Positions 1-8,808 of a stretch of DNA of 64,000 bases are shown piece after piece. The first letter of the stretch is position 1. Every line of letters starts with the position of its first letter. Source of the DNA: Paenarthrobacter nicotinovorans (GTDB lineage Bacteria; Actinomycetota; Actinomycetes; Actinomycetales; Micrococcaceae); contig NZ_CP089293.1 of NCBI RefSeq assembly GCF_021919345.1, forward strand, positions 186,001 through 250,000, in the 5' to 3' direction. The notes under the pieces are model-generated. The model worked only from the letters and a program-made list of their open reading frames with translations, was not told where the DNA came from and made no database searches. A program made the translations under genes and the position numbers.

Positions 1-25
1 AGATTCGGGAAACAACCTCCTCGAT

Positions 26-748
26 TCAAGCGGCCCGTCCGTAGCGCACCGCGTCAACGAACACTGCCAGGCCAAACACGCCCAGTGCCACACCCATCGA
101 CGCCACCACGTCGGTGAGCCAGTGGTAGCCAAGGTAGAGCCGGCTGTAGGCGACCAGCAGCGTCAGCAGGGCGGCCCCTGCGTAGGCGGCCACCGCCGTC
201 GTGCGTGTTCCTGAACGAGATACCAGCAAGTAGGCCAGGACAAGCGTGAAGACCGCGGCGCCGAGCGTGTGGCCGGAGGGGAAGGACAGGGCGTCATCGG
301 GACCCAGGAGGAAGTCCGACGACGACGGCCGCGACCGGGAAACGTCCAGCTTGATGACCGCCGCGAGCACCACGGAAAGCACCATCGCGCCCATCAGGAT
401 GGCCGGACGCCACAGTTCCTTCTTCCACAGGGCCCATGCCACGGCGACCAGGCCGCCGATGATGGACATCATGGTGGGTGAGGTGGCTTCCGAGACGCCG
501 GCCAGGAAGGCCGTTGCCAAAGCGTTGCGCGAATCGACAACCACCGAGTGAACGGCTCCGTCGAGCGTCGCCAGGCCGCTCGAGGACAACACGGAAGCGA
601 ACATCAACCAGAAGACCACGTCCCCGGCAACAAACAACCCGCCCGCCCACAGGAACAGGACCCGCTGCCGCACCCGAAGGGCGGGGGCAGGTTTTGGGCG
701 CAGGGCCAGACGCGCAGAAGGTGCAGAAAGCATCGGCCCATTATCCAC
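26..748 (-). CDS. PAP2-family membrane phosphatase
   Basis: This 240-residue integral membrane protein belongs to the type 2 phosphatidic acid phosphatase family, which removes phosphate from lipid phosphates or prenyl diphosphates at the outer membrane face. All three family motifs are visible: K133-X6-R140-P141, PSGH at 157-160, and SR-X5-H at 202-209 followed by D213. About six hydrophobic segments surround them. The start at 748 gives a charged N-terminal tail; an alternative ATG at 733 would remove five residues. It lies just downstream of the FUSC-like gene on the same strand with a 38-bp gap, so the two may be co-transcribed. The substrate cannot be told from sequence. Confidence 0.88.
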   Translation of the reverse strand: MDNGPMLSAPSARLALRPKPAPALRVRQRVLFLWAGGLFVAGDVVFWLMFASVLSSSGLATLDGAVHSVVVDSRNALATAFLAGVSEATSPTMMSIIGGLVAVAWALWKKELWRPAILMGAMVLSVVLAAVIKLDVSRSRPSSSDFLLGPDDALSFPSGHTLGAAVFTLVLAYLLVSRSGTRTTAVAAYAGAALLTLLVAYSRLYLGYHWLTDVVASMGVALGVFGLAVFVDAVRYGRAA

Positions 749-786
749 AGCGTAAATGGGACTTGGCTGGGAACGCCGGGCGAAAG

Positions 787-1914
787 CTACAGCGCGGGCA
801 GTACCGCCCGGGCTTCCTCAGGTTCCATCCCGCTGGCCTCAAGCAGGTCCACCATGAGCGGCCGGAACAGCATCACCACGGTTTCGCCTTCGAGCCTCTG
901 GACGTCAAGCATCTTCGGGTGCAGCCGGGCGGCGATGTCCGAGAGGTCGTTCCTGGCCCGCCGCAGATGCACCCTGCGCGTTCCTTCGCTCTGCTCGGAC
1001 AGCCCGATGGTCATCTCGTCGATGGCGGCCGCAGTTTCCTGCAGGACCTCCGAGATGCTCTCGATCGCCTCGTCGGACAAAGCCGCGTGGTTGATGGCAC
1101 TGGTGAGGCGGCGTGCGAACACCCGGCTGTTGCGCAGTGCGAGGTCGATGTACTCCAGCGAATGCTCCAGGCCGGCGAGTTCATCGCGGTGCCGGCGATG
1201 CGCCGGGGCCAGCGTCGCCACCTCGCCGGAAGCCCGCAGCGTTTGCCGCATCCGGTCCACCAAAGGCTGGCAGTTGCGGCCACGGATCAGGGCGTGCCAG
1301 GCAGTGGTGGAGTCGCTTTCGATCATGGCCGTGGCACACTCACGAAGAACCTCGGCGAGCTCGTGCAGGATCTTCTGGATGTCCTTCCGCGGTTCCCGGC
1401 GCGGATCCTTGGGCACCAGGATGGTCACCAGCAGCGCAAACACGCCACCCACCACGGCATCCAGGCTGCGCGTAAAAGGCCCGCCGGCCGGCGCCGGAAG
1501 CAACACCACCAGAAGCGACTGCAGCCCCAGCTGGGTGGTGAAAATAGTCCCGCTGTCCAGGAACCTGGCCAACAGGATCGAGAAGAGAAGTACGACGGCG
1601 GCCTGCCAGATCCCGGCGCCCAGCCAGTGAAGCAGCAAATCACCAACCACGATGCCCAGTGTGCAGCCCAGGCCTACCTCTATCACCCGGCGCAGCCTGG
1701 GATCGCGTGAGAAACCCAAGGCAATCAGGGAAGACGTTGCGGCGAACAGAGGCCCCTGGTGGCCCAACACGTATTCGGCGAAAGCGTAGGCGCCAACCGC
1801 GCAAACCGTCATTTGGATGGCCGGCGTCAACGAGTTCCGGCTCCGGACCAGGCCGGTCCTGACTCTGGCCCGCAGAAACCTCTTGCTTGCGTTCAGTCCC
1901 TTAGCGGCAGCCAT
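787..1914 (-). CDS. FUSC / aromatic-acid-exporter-type membrane protein
   Basis: A 375-residue protein. The N-terminal half (about residues 25-175) is strongly hydrophobic with roughly six transmembrane segments, and the C-terminal half is soluble and helical, rich in Arg, Glu and Ala. This arrangement and the hydrophobic pattern match the FUSC superfamily (fusaric acid resistance, aromatic acid exporters such as AaeB, ArAE_1). Family members are thought to expel aromatic or other small organic acids. No substrate can be assigned. The start ATG at 1914 follows a basic N-terminus typical of inner-membrane proteins. The gene diverges from pstS, and the 249-bp gap between them holds a PHO box. 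Confidence 0.72.
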   Translation of the reverse strand: MAAAKGLNASKRFLRARVRTGLVRSRNSLTPAIQMTVCAVGAYAFAEYVLGHQGPLFAATSSLIALGFSRDPRLRRVIEVGLGCTLGIVVGDLLLHWLGAGIWQAAVVLLFSILLARFLDSGTIFTTQLGLQSLLVVLLPAPAGGPFTRSLDAVVGGVFALLVTILVPKDPRREPRKDIQKILHELAEVLRECATAMIESDSTTAWHALIRGRNCQPLVDRMRQTLRASGEVATLAPAHRRHRDELAGLEHSLEYIDLALRNSRVFARRLTSAINHAALSDEAIESISEVLQETAAAIDEMTIGLSEQSEGTRRVHLRRARNDLSDIAARLHPKMLDVQRLEGETVVMLFRPLMVDLLEASGMEPEEARAVLPAL

Positions 1915-2018
1915 GTCCTTCAGTCTATTTCCCCGCCCGCCATGTGCCAGGGAGCGACGAGCGCAACCGGGGAACCACTCAAGGTGGCGCGCGCCACATA
2001 ACCCAATGGTCCGCCGTC

Positions 2019-2040
2019 GTTCACCTTCCGTTCACCTGCC
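2019..2040 (+). promoter_or_regulatory. PHO box upstream of pstS
   Basis: Two adjacent 11-bp direct repeat units, GTTCACCTTCC and GTTCACCTGCC, lie about 125 bp before the pstS start. They match the PhoP-binding direct repeat unit described in Streptomyces, whose core is GTTCACC. Position and gene context support phosphate-starvation control of pstSCAB by a PhoR-PhoP type system. The regulator genes are not in this window. Confidence 0.8.
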
Positions 2041-2163
2041 ACCGCAGATCCCGTTACCTGCGCTCCTTACCTTCAGTAAAGGAACAAAAAGGTCCACAGC
2101 TCGCGCACGCCGAAATCTCCGTTCGGAACGCATCTGAGAAATCCCTGGAAGGGGCACATCCAA

Positions 2164-3285
2164 GTGAAGGCAACTCGCTTCGGCCGCAACGCGGCAATCG
2201 CGGTCATCGCAGCAGGCGCACTCGCGCTCACCGCTTGCGGTTCTGACAACGCAACCGGCACCACTGGCGGCACCCAGTCCGCAGCAGCCGGCACCAAGGT
2301 AACCGGCACCCTGACCGGTATCGGCGCCTCCTCCACCGGCGCAGCAATGGACGCTTGGAAGGCCGGTTTCGCCTCCGCAAACCAGGGCGCCACTGTCCAG
2401 TACTCCCCGGACGGGTCCGGCGCGGGCCGCAAGGCAATCATCGACGGCTCGGCACAGTTCGCCGGCTCGGATGCCTACCTGAAGGATGACGAGCTCGTGG
2501 CTTCCAAGGCCAAGTGCGGCCCCGAGGGTGCCATCAACATCCCGGTCTACATCTCCCCGATCGCCGTCGCCTTCAACATCCCTGACGTCAAGGAACTGAA
2601 GCTCGACGCCGCAACGGTCGCCAAGATCTTCCGCGGCGAAATCGCCAACTGGAACGATCCCGCCATCGCAGCCCTCAATGCAGGCGTCACCCTCCCGGAC
2701 CTCAAGGTCACCCCGGTGAACCGCTCCGATGACTCCGGCACCACCACCAACTTCACCGACTACCTCGCAGCCGCTGCTCCCGAGGTCTGGACCGACAAGG
2801 CTGCCGGCGTATGGCCCGCATCCCTGAAGGGCGAAAACGCCAAGGGAACCTCCGGCGTCGTCAAGACCGTCACCGACACCCCGGGTGCCGTGACCTACGC
2901 CGATGACTCCGCAGTTTCCGGCAAGCTGGGCACCGCCTCCATCAAGGTGGGCGAAGAGTTCGTCAAGATCTCTGCCGACGCTGCTGCCAAGGCTGTCGAA
3001 GCAGGCAAGCCCGTTGACGGCCGCGCCAGCAACGACGTTGCCATCAAGCTGGACCGCAAGACCACCGCATCGGGTGCCTACCCGGTAGTCCTCGTCTCGT
3101 ACCACGTTGTCTGCACCACCTACGAGACCAAGGAAGTTGCTGACCTGGTCAAGGCCTTCGAAACCTACGTAGTTTCGGATGAGGGACAGAAGACCGCTGC
3201 CGACGCCGCGAAGTCCGCACCGCTCTCCAAGACCCTGCAGGACAAGGCAAAGACCGCCATCGAATCCATCAAGGCCAAGGCCTAA
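2164..3285 (+). CDS. pstS: Phosphate ABC transporter substrate-binding lipoprotein PstS
   Basis: This 373-residue protein is the extracellular high-affinity phosphate receptor of the Pst transporter. It starts at a GTG with the purine-rich GGAAGGGG about nine bases upstream. The N-terminus has a basic stretch, a hydrophobic segment and the lipobox LTAC, so the mature protein is a lipoprotein anchored through Cys. Phosphate-contact signatures of the family are visible: a TGIGASST-like loop, the SPDGSGAGRK segment and NRSDDSGTT. It is the first gene of pstSCAB, behind a PHO box, and is followed by a stem-loop that probably lets pstS be expressed above the membrane genes. Confidence 0.97.
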   Translation: MKATRFGRNAAIAVIAAGALALTACGSDNATGTTGGTQSAAAGTKVTGTLTGIGASSTGAAMDAWKAGFASANQGATVQYSPDGSGAGRKAIIDGSAQFAGSDAYLKDDELVASKAKCGPEGAINIPVYISPIAVAFNIPDVKELKLDAATVAKIFRGEIANWNDPAIAALNAGVTLPDLKVTPVNRSDDSGTTTNFTDYLAAAAPEVWTDKAAGVWPASLKGENAKGTSGVVKTVTDTPGAVTYADDSAVSGKLGTASIKVGEEFVKISADAAAKAVEAGKPVDGRASNDVAIKLDRKTTASGAYPVVLVSYHVVCTTYETKEVADLVKAFETYVVSDEGQKTAADAAKSAPLSKTLQDKAKTAIESIKAKA

Positions 3286-3322
3286 GGTTCCCGGCGGGTT
3301 CGCTGAACCCGGCTGAACACTG

Positions 3323-3379
3323 AAGTTCCCTGTCCTGCACGGAGTGGCCGCAGAGCCGCCCGGGCGGGGCAGGGAACTT
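3323..3379 (+). other. Intercistronic stem-loop between pstS and pstC
   Basis: Arms at 3323-3335 and 3367-3379 pair over 13 bases with one G-U. No T-run follows. A smaller hairpin lies at 3296-3310. In binding-protein transporter operons such structures commonly stabilise the upstream receptor mRNA or reduce read-through into the permease genes; that role here is an inference. Confidence 0.6.
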
Positions 3380-3421
3380 AGCCATGTATGACCAGTTCAC
3401 TCCAGACTGAAGGATCGTGAA

Positions 3422-4354
3422 GTGACCACCAACTCCCTGACAACCTCCCAAGGCGCAGGACGCGCCGGGGACAAGGTTTTCTCCGGGGCCGCAATGGCCG
3501 CAGGGTGCCTTATTCTTGCGGTTCTCTTCGGAGTCGCGTTGTTCCTCGTGGTGCAGGCGATCCCCGCGCTCACCGCACCGCCCGCCGACATCCAGGGCGG
3601 ACACGGCTTCTTCGCCTACATCGCCCCGATCGTAGTGGGCACGTTGATCGCCGCCGTGATCGCATTGGTCATCGCCACCCCCGTGGCAATCGGCGTTGCC
3701 CTGTTCATCTCGCACTACGCCCCGCGCAGGCTCGCCGCCGGCCTGGGCTACGTGGTGGACCTCCTGGCCGCCATCCCTTCCGTTGTTTACGGCGCTTGGG
3801 GCGCGGCTTTCCTGGCCAAGGAAATCTCGCCCGCCTATGACTGGCTGGCCACCTACCTCGGCTGGATCCCGATCTTCGAAGGTCCCGCTTCGGCCACCGG
3901 CAAGACCATCCTCACCGCCGGCATTGTCCTGTCCGTCATGGTCCTTCCCATCATCACCTCCCTGTCCCGCGAAATCTTCCTGCAGACCCCCAAGCTGCAC
4001 GAAGAAGCAGCACTGGCACTGGGAGCCACCCGCTGGGAAATGATCAAGATGGCTGTGCTGCCGTTCGGTCGCCCCGGCATCATCAGCGCCATCATGCTCG
4101 GGCTTGGCCGGGCCCTGGGGGAGACCATGGCTGTTGCCCTGGTGTTGTCCTCGGGCGTCCTCACCGCGAGCCTCATCCAGTCCGGCAACCAGACCATTGC
4201 CGCGGAGATCGCCCTGAACTTCCCCGAAGCCAGCGGCCTGAAGGTCAACACCCTGATCGCTGCCGGCCTGGTGCTCTTCGTCATCACCCTCGGCGTGAAC
4301 ATGATCGCCCGCTGGATCATCACACGGCACAAAGAATTCTCGGGAGCCAACTAA
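3422..4354 (+). CDS. pstC: Phosphate ABC transporter permease PstC
   Basis: A 310-residue inner-membrane permease with six predicted transmembrane segments and the cytoplasmic EAA loop (EAALALGATRWEM), which docks on the PstB ATPase. The GTG start at 3422 follows AAGGATCGTGA. The stop codon TAA is immediately followed by the ATG of pstA, with no spacer, which suggests translational coupling. Length and topology are normal for PstC. It forms the translocation channel with PstA. Confidence 0.96.
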   Translation: MTTNSLTTSQGAGRAGDKVFSGAAMAAGCLILAVLFGVALFLVVQAIPALTAPPADIQGGHGFFAYIAPIVVGTLIAAVIALVIATPVAIGVALFISHYAPRRLAAGLGYVVDLLAAIPSVVYGAWGAAFLAKEISPAYDWLATYLGWIPIFEGPASATGKTILTAGIVLSVMVLPIITSLSREIFLQTPKLHEEAALALGATRWEMIKMAVLPFGRPGIISAIMLGLGRALGETMAVALVLSSGVLTASLIQSGNQTIAAEIALNFPEASGLKVNTLIAAGLVLFVITLGVNMIARWIITRHKEFSGAN

Positions 4355-5458
4355 ATGACCGCCACAGTAGCCCGCAAGCGCTCCGCACTCACCAAGGGCC
4401 AACTGCCAAAGTTCGCGCCCTACATCGTGCTGGCCGTCGCACTCGTCGTCGCAGCGGCCATTATGGCACTGATCGGCTTCAACGCCTTCGGCTGGGGCAT
4501 TGTCGCCGCGATCCTCTTCGCTGTCGGCCTGGTTTCCTGGAGCGGCGCTATTGAAGGCGCCCGCAAAGCCAAGGACAAGCTGGCCACCTGCCTGGTGGTG
4601 GGTGCGTTCCTGATCGCGCTCCTGCCCTTGATTTCGGTGATCGTCACGGTGCTGATCAACGGCATCCCGGGGCTCATCACACCCGGATTCCTGGGCACCT
4701 CCATGAACGGCGTCACCGGAGCGTTCGACAACAAGGCAGCAGAAGAAGGCGCCCCCGTGCTGGGCGGCATCTACCACGCCCTGATGGGCACCATCCAGAT
4801 CACCCTCCTGGCCACTGTCATCTCGGTGCCGGTGGGCCTGCTCACCTCGATCTACCTCGTGGAATACGGCAACGACCGTCCGCTGGCCCGTGCCATCACG
4901 TTCTTTGTGGATGTCATGACAGGCATTCCCTCGATCGTGGCCGGCCTCTTCGCGGCAGCGTTCTTCTTCGCCATCGTCGGCCCGGGCACCAAGACCGGTG
5001 CGGTGGCCGCCGTCGCGCTTTCCGTCCTGATGATCCCGGTGGTGGTCCGCTCCAGCGAGGAAATGCTGAAGATCGTCCCGAACGAGCTCCGCGAGGCCTC
5101 CTACGCGCTGGGCGTGCGCAAGTGGCGCACCATCACCAAAGTGGTCATCCCGACGGCGATCTCCGGCATCGCTTCCGGCGTCACCTTGGCGATCGCCCGA
5201 GTGATCGGTGAAACCGCCCCCATCCTGGTGACCGCCGGGTTCGCCACCACCATCAACAACAACGTGTTCGGCGGTTGGATGGCCTCGCTGCCCACGTTCA
5301 TCTACACGCAGATCCTCAACCCGACGTCGCCGTCCAACCCTGGTCCCTCGGACCAGCGTGCTTGGGGCGCCGCGCTGGTGCTGATCATCCTGGTGATGCT
5401 CCTGAACCTCGGAGCCCGCCTCATCGCCCGCATGTTCGCGCCCAAGACGGGCCGCTAG
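4355..5458 (+). CDS. pstA: Phosphate ABC transporter permease PstA
   Basis: A 367-residue permease partner of PstC. The C-terminal 260 residues hold the usual six membrane segments and the EAA motif EASYALGVRKW. The N-terminal about 90 residues add two or three extra hydrophobic segments, making the protein longer than the Gram-negative PstA (about 290-300 residues); this longer form is common in actinobacteria. Its ATG directly abuts the pstC stop. A 7-bp stem hairpin (5466-5482) lies in the gap before pstB. Confidence 0.95.
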   Translation: MTATVARKRSALTKGQLPKFAPYIVLAVALVVAAAIMALIGFNAFGWGIVAAILFAVGLVSWSGAIEGARKAKDKLATCLVVGAFLIALLPLISVIVTVLINGIPGLITPGFLGTSMNGVTGAFDNKAAEEGAPVLGGIYHALMGTIQITLLATVISVPVGLLTSIYLVEYGNDRPLARAITFFVDVMTGIPSIVAGLFAAAFFFAIVGPGTKTGAVAAVALSVLMIPVVVRSSEEMLKIVPNELREASYALGVRKWRTITKVVIPTAISGIASGVTLAIARVIGETAPILVTAGFATTINNNVFGGWMASLPTFIYTQILNPTSPSNPGPSDQRAWGAALVLIILVMLLNLGARLIARMFAPKTGR

Positions 5459-5521
5459 CCGGGTCTGCCGGGCCGCCCGGCACTCAAAACTTCCAGAACC
5501 CCCAAGGAACAAAGGAACACC

Positions 5522-6301
5522 ATGTCCAAGCGCATCGACGTCAAAGACCTGAATGTCTACTACGGCAATTTCCTGGCCGTCGAGGACGTCAACATCAACA
5601 TCCAAGCGAAGTCCGTCACGGCTTTCATTGGCCCTTCCGGCTGCGGCAAGTCCACCTTCCTCCGCACGCTGAACCGCATGCACGAGGTCCTTCCCGGCGC
5701 CCGCGTCGAGGGCGAAGTGCTGCTGGACGGCGACAACCTTTACGGTCCCGGCGTGGACCCCGTGACCGTCCGCACCCAGGTGGGCATGGTCTTCCAGCGC
5801 CCCAACCCGTTCCCCACCATGTCCATCCGCGACAACGTGCTGGCGGGCGTGAAGCTGAACAACAAGAAGATCTCCAAGGGAGCAGCCGATGCACTCGTTG
5901 AGAAGTCCCTTGTTGGTGCCAACCTTTGGAACGAGGTCAAGGACCGCCTGGACAAGCCGGGGTCCGGTCTTTCCGGTGGCCAGCAGCAGCGTCTGTGCAT
6001 CGCCCGCGCCATCGCCGTCGAGCCTCAGGTGATCCTCATGGATGAGCCCTGCTCCGCCCTTGACCCCATCTCCACGCTGGCCGTCGAAGACCTCATCAAC
6101 GAGCTCAAGGACCAGTACACCGTGGTGATCGTGACCCACAATATGCAGCAGGCCGCCCGCGTGTCCGACAAGACCGCGTTCTTCAACATCGCAGGCACCG
6201 GCAAGCCCGGCAAGCTGATCGAGTTCGCCGATACCACCAGCATCTTCAACAACCCGTCCCAGAAGGCCACGGAAGACTACGTGTCCGGTCGCTTCGGATA
6301 A
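5522..6301 (+). CDS. pstB: Phosphate ABC transporter ATP-binding protein PstB
   Basis: This 259-residue cytoplasmic ATPase powers phosphate import. It shows Walker [10 protein letters not shown] (residues 37-45), the ABC signature LSGGQQQR, Walker B VILMDEP followed by CSALDP, and the H-loop THNMQQA. The ATG follows AAGGAAC. It is the last gene of pstSCAB and is followed by a strong intrinsic terminator. No phoU-like gene follows directly; a DUF47 gene with pit lies about 4.5 kb downstream, beyond the inserted module. Confidence 0.98.
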   Translation: MSKRIDVKDLNVYYGNFLAVEDVNINIQAKSVTAFIGPSGCGKSTFLRTLNRMHEVLPGARVEGEVLLDGDNLYGPGVDPVTVRTQVGMVFQRPNPFPTMSIRDNVLAGVKLNNKKISKGAADALVEKSLVGANLWNEVKDRLDKPGSGLSGGQQQRLCIARAIAVEPQVILMDEPCSALDPISTLAVEDLINELKDQYTVVIVTHNMQQAARVSDKTAFFNIAGTGKPGKLIEFADTTSIFNNPSQKATEDYVSGRFG

Positions 6302-6344
6302 GGGTTCCGCGGGTTCCGGCTTTCTATGGGGGAGTCGGCACAGA

Positions 6345-6389
6345 ACGACGGCGGCCGTCGCCTTGGGGGTACGGCCGCCGTCGTTTTTT
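6345..6389 (+). terminator. Rho-independent terminator of pstSCAB
   Basis: A perfect 14-bp GC-rich stem (arms 6345-6358 and 6371-6384) with a 12-nt loop is followed by a run of T. It lies 44 bp after the pstB stop. Confidence 0.92.
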
Positions 6390-6438
6390 GTTGCCCAACT
6401 GAGGGGGCAGATATCGACCCAATGACTGCTCACTGGGC

Positions 6439-6526
6439 CGTTGTCCTTCCCAGTTGGGGTTGCAGGCGTGTGAGCGGGGAGAGCGCAGGCTCCAGGATGA
6501 ACGCCGCTATTGCGGTGACCAGTGGC
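6439..6526. repeat. Displaced copy of the pit 3' end (left direct repeat)
   Basis: These 88 bp match 9760-9847 with three substitutions and no gaps. The right copy holds the last 22 codons and stop of pit; here the stop has become a CAA codon and there is no gene body. The two copies flank the lipoprotein/ECF module exactly, so they look like the boundaries of an insertion. The rest of the 368-bp gap 6302-6669 holds the pst terminator and the promoter region of the lipoprotein gene. Confidence 0.88.
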
Positions 6527-6669
6527 AGGTCAGGAGTGCGGGCCTGAGGCATTAGACGACAATGCAGTGATTTTTGCTGGTGGTGTAATTATTCGTCCCG
6601 AACCGGAAACAACATGTACGAGCAGGCCATTCTGCTCAGTTGTTCCAGGGGGGGGAAGGACCCAGACCA

Positions 6670-7884
6670 ATGAAGTACCACCGATCCCGCTTTGCCAAGT
6701 CCGCCACTCTGGCATCGCTTGCGCTGGCACTGACACTTACAGCCTGCATACCTGCAAACCCGCCGGGTATTTCCACCGCTCGGGGAGTATCAGAACGCCC
6801 TATGCCCGCCACCCAGCCTCTCGCCGTAGTTATTGATCAGATACTGCCGGCGCCTGAATCCAGCGCCACTAATCGGCTGGAAAACCCGGTCCTGCTCGAA
6901 GTGCCATCATCGGTCATGGTCCCCGCGGCTACCGTTGCACCATCCCAGGAACAGTCAGGTACCGTGCCAGCAGCGGCGCCCGTTCCTGCTGCTGCCCCAC
7001 CAATCGCTACTGCCCCACAGGCGACCGCTCCGCCAGCCGCACCACCAGCGCCCGCGCCCGCCGGCCCAGCCGCGGGCGCCTGCACCCCTGACAACATCGA
7101 TATCCGGCGGAACGACCAAGTCCAGGCGATTAAGCCGATCCCGGCCAATGAGCAGCAGTACTACACCGTCCTTGGGTGCGCCGAAGGCTGGCTCGCATAC
7201 TCCATTTCAGATGAGGGGATCAGGGCCATCGGCCTCGACGGTGGCAACGTTTATTTCAACTTTGCCACGCTCCAAAGCAACGGCCGATACCTGACCGATT
7301 TCACACAGTTGTGGACCAGCGTCCATAACTGGGACTTTCTCGCCTATGACGTCCAAAACGGGAAATACGCAACCGTGCAAGAGGGTATGGATGCCCAGTT
7401 TGCCACTTATGGCATTCCTGTCCGACTCAGGACGCAGCTTGTCGGCCCCGGCCCCGCGACCCCAGCACCCGGTGGTCCCACCGCGGGCGCGTGCACCCCT
7501 GACAACATCGATATCCGGCGGAACGACCAAGTCCGGGCGATTAAGCCCATCCCGGCCAATGAGCTGCAGTACTACACGGTCCTTGGGTGCGCCGAAGGCT
7601 GGCTTGCGTACTCCATTTCAGATGAGGGGATCAGGGCCATCGGCCTCGACGGTGGCAACGCCTGGTACAACGTTGCCACGCTCCAAAGCAACGGCCGATA
7701 CCTGACTGACTTCACACAGTTGTGGACCAGCGTCCATAACTGGGAATTCCTTGCCTTTGTCGTACGGGACGGAAAATACGCCACCGTGCAAGAGGCTATG
7801 GACGCCCAGTTCGCCACAAACGGCATCCCAGTCCGGCTGAGGGAACAACTTGTTGGTCCCGGCCCAGCAACCGGCGCTCCGTAA
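6670..7884 (+). CDS. Lipoprotein with two copies of a about 125-residue ectodomain
   Basis: A 404-residue secreted lipoprotein. The ATG at 6670 is chosen because a G-rich Shine-Dalgarno (GGGGGGAAGGA) ends nine bases before it. A basic N-terminus, hydrophobic stretch and lipobox LTAC give an anchored Cys. A Pro/Ala-rich linker (about residues 70-130) leads into two near-identical domains (about 133-262 and 275-400). Each begins GACTPDNIDIRRNDQV and contains the pattern LGCAEGWLAYSISDEG and a conserved pair of Cys. I do not recognise the domain family. The same domain forms the extracellular part of the protein at 8809-9681, so the two products probably act in one pathway at the cell surface. 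Confidence 0.82.
   Translation: MKYHRSRFAKSATLASLALALTLTACIPANPPGISTARGVSERPMPATQPLAVVIDQILPAPESSATNRLENPVLLEVPSSVMVPAATVAPSQEQSGTVPAAAPVPAAAPPIATAPQATAPPAAPPAPAPAGPAAGACTPDNIDIRRNDQVQAIKPIPANEQQYYTVLGCAEGWLAYSISDEGIRAIGLDGGNVYFNFATLQSNGRYLTDFTQLWTSVHNWDFLAYDVQNGKYATVQEGMDAQFATYGIPVRLRTQLVGPGPATPAPGGPTAGACTPDNIDIRRNDQVRAIKPIPANELQYYTVLGCAEGWLAYSISDEGIRAIGLDGGNAWYNVATLQSNGRYLTDFTQLWTSVHNWEFLAFVVRDGKYATVQEAMDAQFATNGIPVRLREQLVGPGPATGAP
7053..7454 (+). repeat. 402-bp near-identical repeat, copy 1
   Basis: This stretch inside the lipoprotein gene aligns without gaps to 9249-9650 in the gene for the ECF-linked membrane protein. I counted about five substitutions by eye. It encodes the first ectodomain. 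A third, more diverged copy lies at about 7485-7869 in the same gene. Confidence 0.9.
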
Positions 7885-7915
7885 CCACCTCCACTCCAAG
7901 CACAAGAAATTAACC

Positions 7916-8128
7916 ATGGAATTCATAGACGCCCACTCAGTGGTGATCTTCGGCGTACTGCTCGTTCATCTCATCGGCGTGATCGTCGTCGCCGTTTCGA
8001 CAGTTGTCCTGGTAGCCGCGATGTTCGTCGTCGTCGCGGTCGTGCATGCCTGCAGAAGCGTGTGGTCGGTCCGTCACGCAGGCAAGCAGAGACCCAGCGG
8101 CGACGACTTGGCCGCGCAGCGGCTCTAA
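7916..8128 (+). CDS. Small single-pass membrane protein
   Basis: A 70-residue protein with a long hydrophobic stretch (about residues 8-45, rich in Val, Ile and Ala) and a basic C-terminal tail. No family recognised. It starts 31 bp after the lipoprotein stop and ends just before an intrinsic terminator, so it is probably the second gene of that transcript. The ribosome site is weak, which lowers confidence. Placed between a lipoprotein and a sigma factor, it could be an accessory of the signalling module, but nothing in the sequence shows this directly. Confidence 0.55.
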   Translation: MEFIDAHSVVIFGVLLVHLIGVIVVAVSTVVLVAAMFVVVAVVHACRSVWSVRHAGKQRPSGDDLAAQRL

Positions 8129-8130
8129 AA

Positions 8131-8180
8131 GAGATACCCGGCACGCTCATTGGGGGATTTTGCCGGGTATCTCTTCATTT
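8131..8180 (+). terminator. Rho-independent terminator after the lipoprotein pair
   Basis: A perfect 13-bp stem (8131-8143 with 8161-8173) is followed by TTCATTT. It separates the lipoprotein transcript from the sigma factor gene. Confidence 0.85.
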
Positions 8181-8299
8181 AAGAGGGCTACCGGAACAGA
8201 TGCTTAAACTTTTTCTACGGTTATGTAAGAAACAACGATTCCCGGGACACTTAGTGGTTGACACATCACATCGCACTAGTCCGGGGGAACAGAACAAGG

Positions 8300-8806
8300 A
8301 TGTTGGCTACCAGAGAGCAGAAACTGATTGCTCTTCACGCTGAACACTTCAGCCGCATCTACCAGTACATCGCGTACCGGATCAACGACCGCGAACGGGC
8401 CGAGGAACTGGCCAATGACGTGTTCCGAATCGTGTGGGAAAAACAACCGCCCGAGCCGCCCGGCTTCGGATGGCTGATAGCCACAGCCAGGAATGTACTG
8501 GGCAATGAGTACAAAGGCAGGAGTCGTCGCGATCAACTCATGCAGCGCCTGGCCGAAGAAGCCCGGGTCCAGGCCGTTACTACCAGCGATGACGAGCAGC
8601 AGGCCACCGTTGCGGAGATCCTCTCCAGGCTCAAGGACCGCGATCGGGAAATCCTGATGCTCTCGTACTGGGATGACCTCACCACCGCGGAACTGGCTGA
8701 AAGCCTTGGGTGTACAGCCTCCGCTGCCGCGGTCAGGCTCCACCGGGCCCGGAAAGCGTTCGCGAAAGCCGCACCACAACACCTCATGACAGAACGGGAA
8801 GTCTAA
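8300..8806 (+). CDS. ECF-type RNA polymerase sigma factor
   Basis: A 168-residue protein with the two-domain layout of ECF sigma factors. Region 2 (about residues 15-75, with YQYIAYRINDRERAEELAND) contacts the -10 element. Region 4 (about 105-160, with DREILMLSYWDDLTTAELAE) is the -35-binding helix-turn-helix. The ATG at 8300 is preferred because a GGGGGAAC motif lies upstream and it aligns with the start of the second sigma factor at 27137; an ATG at 8258 would add 14 residues. The membrane protein gene starts 2 bp after its stop, so the pair is co-translated and probably forms a sigma/regulator couple. Confidence 0.9.
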   Translation: MLATREQKLIALHAEHFSRIYQYIAYRINDRERAEELANDVFRIVWEKQPPEPPGFGWLIATARNVLGNEYKGRSRRDQLMQRLAEEARVQAVTTSDDEQQATVAEILSRLKDRDREILMLSYWDDLTTAELAESLGCTASAAAVRLHRARKAFAKAAPQHLMTEREV

Positions 8807-8808
8807 CC

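Noticed and set aside
3269..6433. A 1054-codon open frame antisense to pstSCAB
   Set aside because: It lies opposite four well-supported genes, has the Gly/Asp/His-rich composition of antisense GC-rich frames and shows no domain.
6439..6526. A small coding gene
   Set aside because: It is a stop-less copy of the pit 3' end with no start or ribosome site; it is treated as a repeat.
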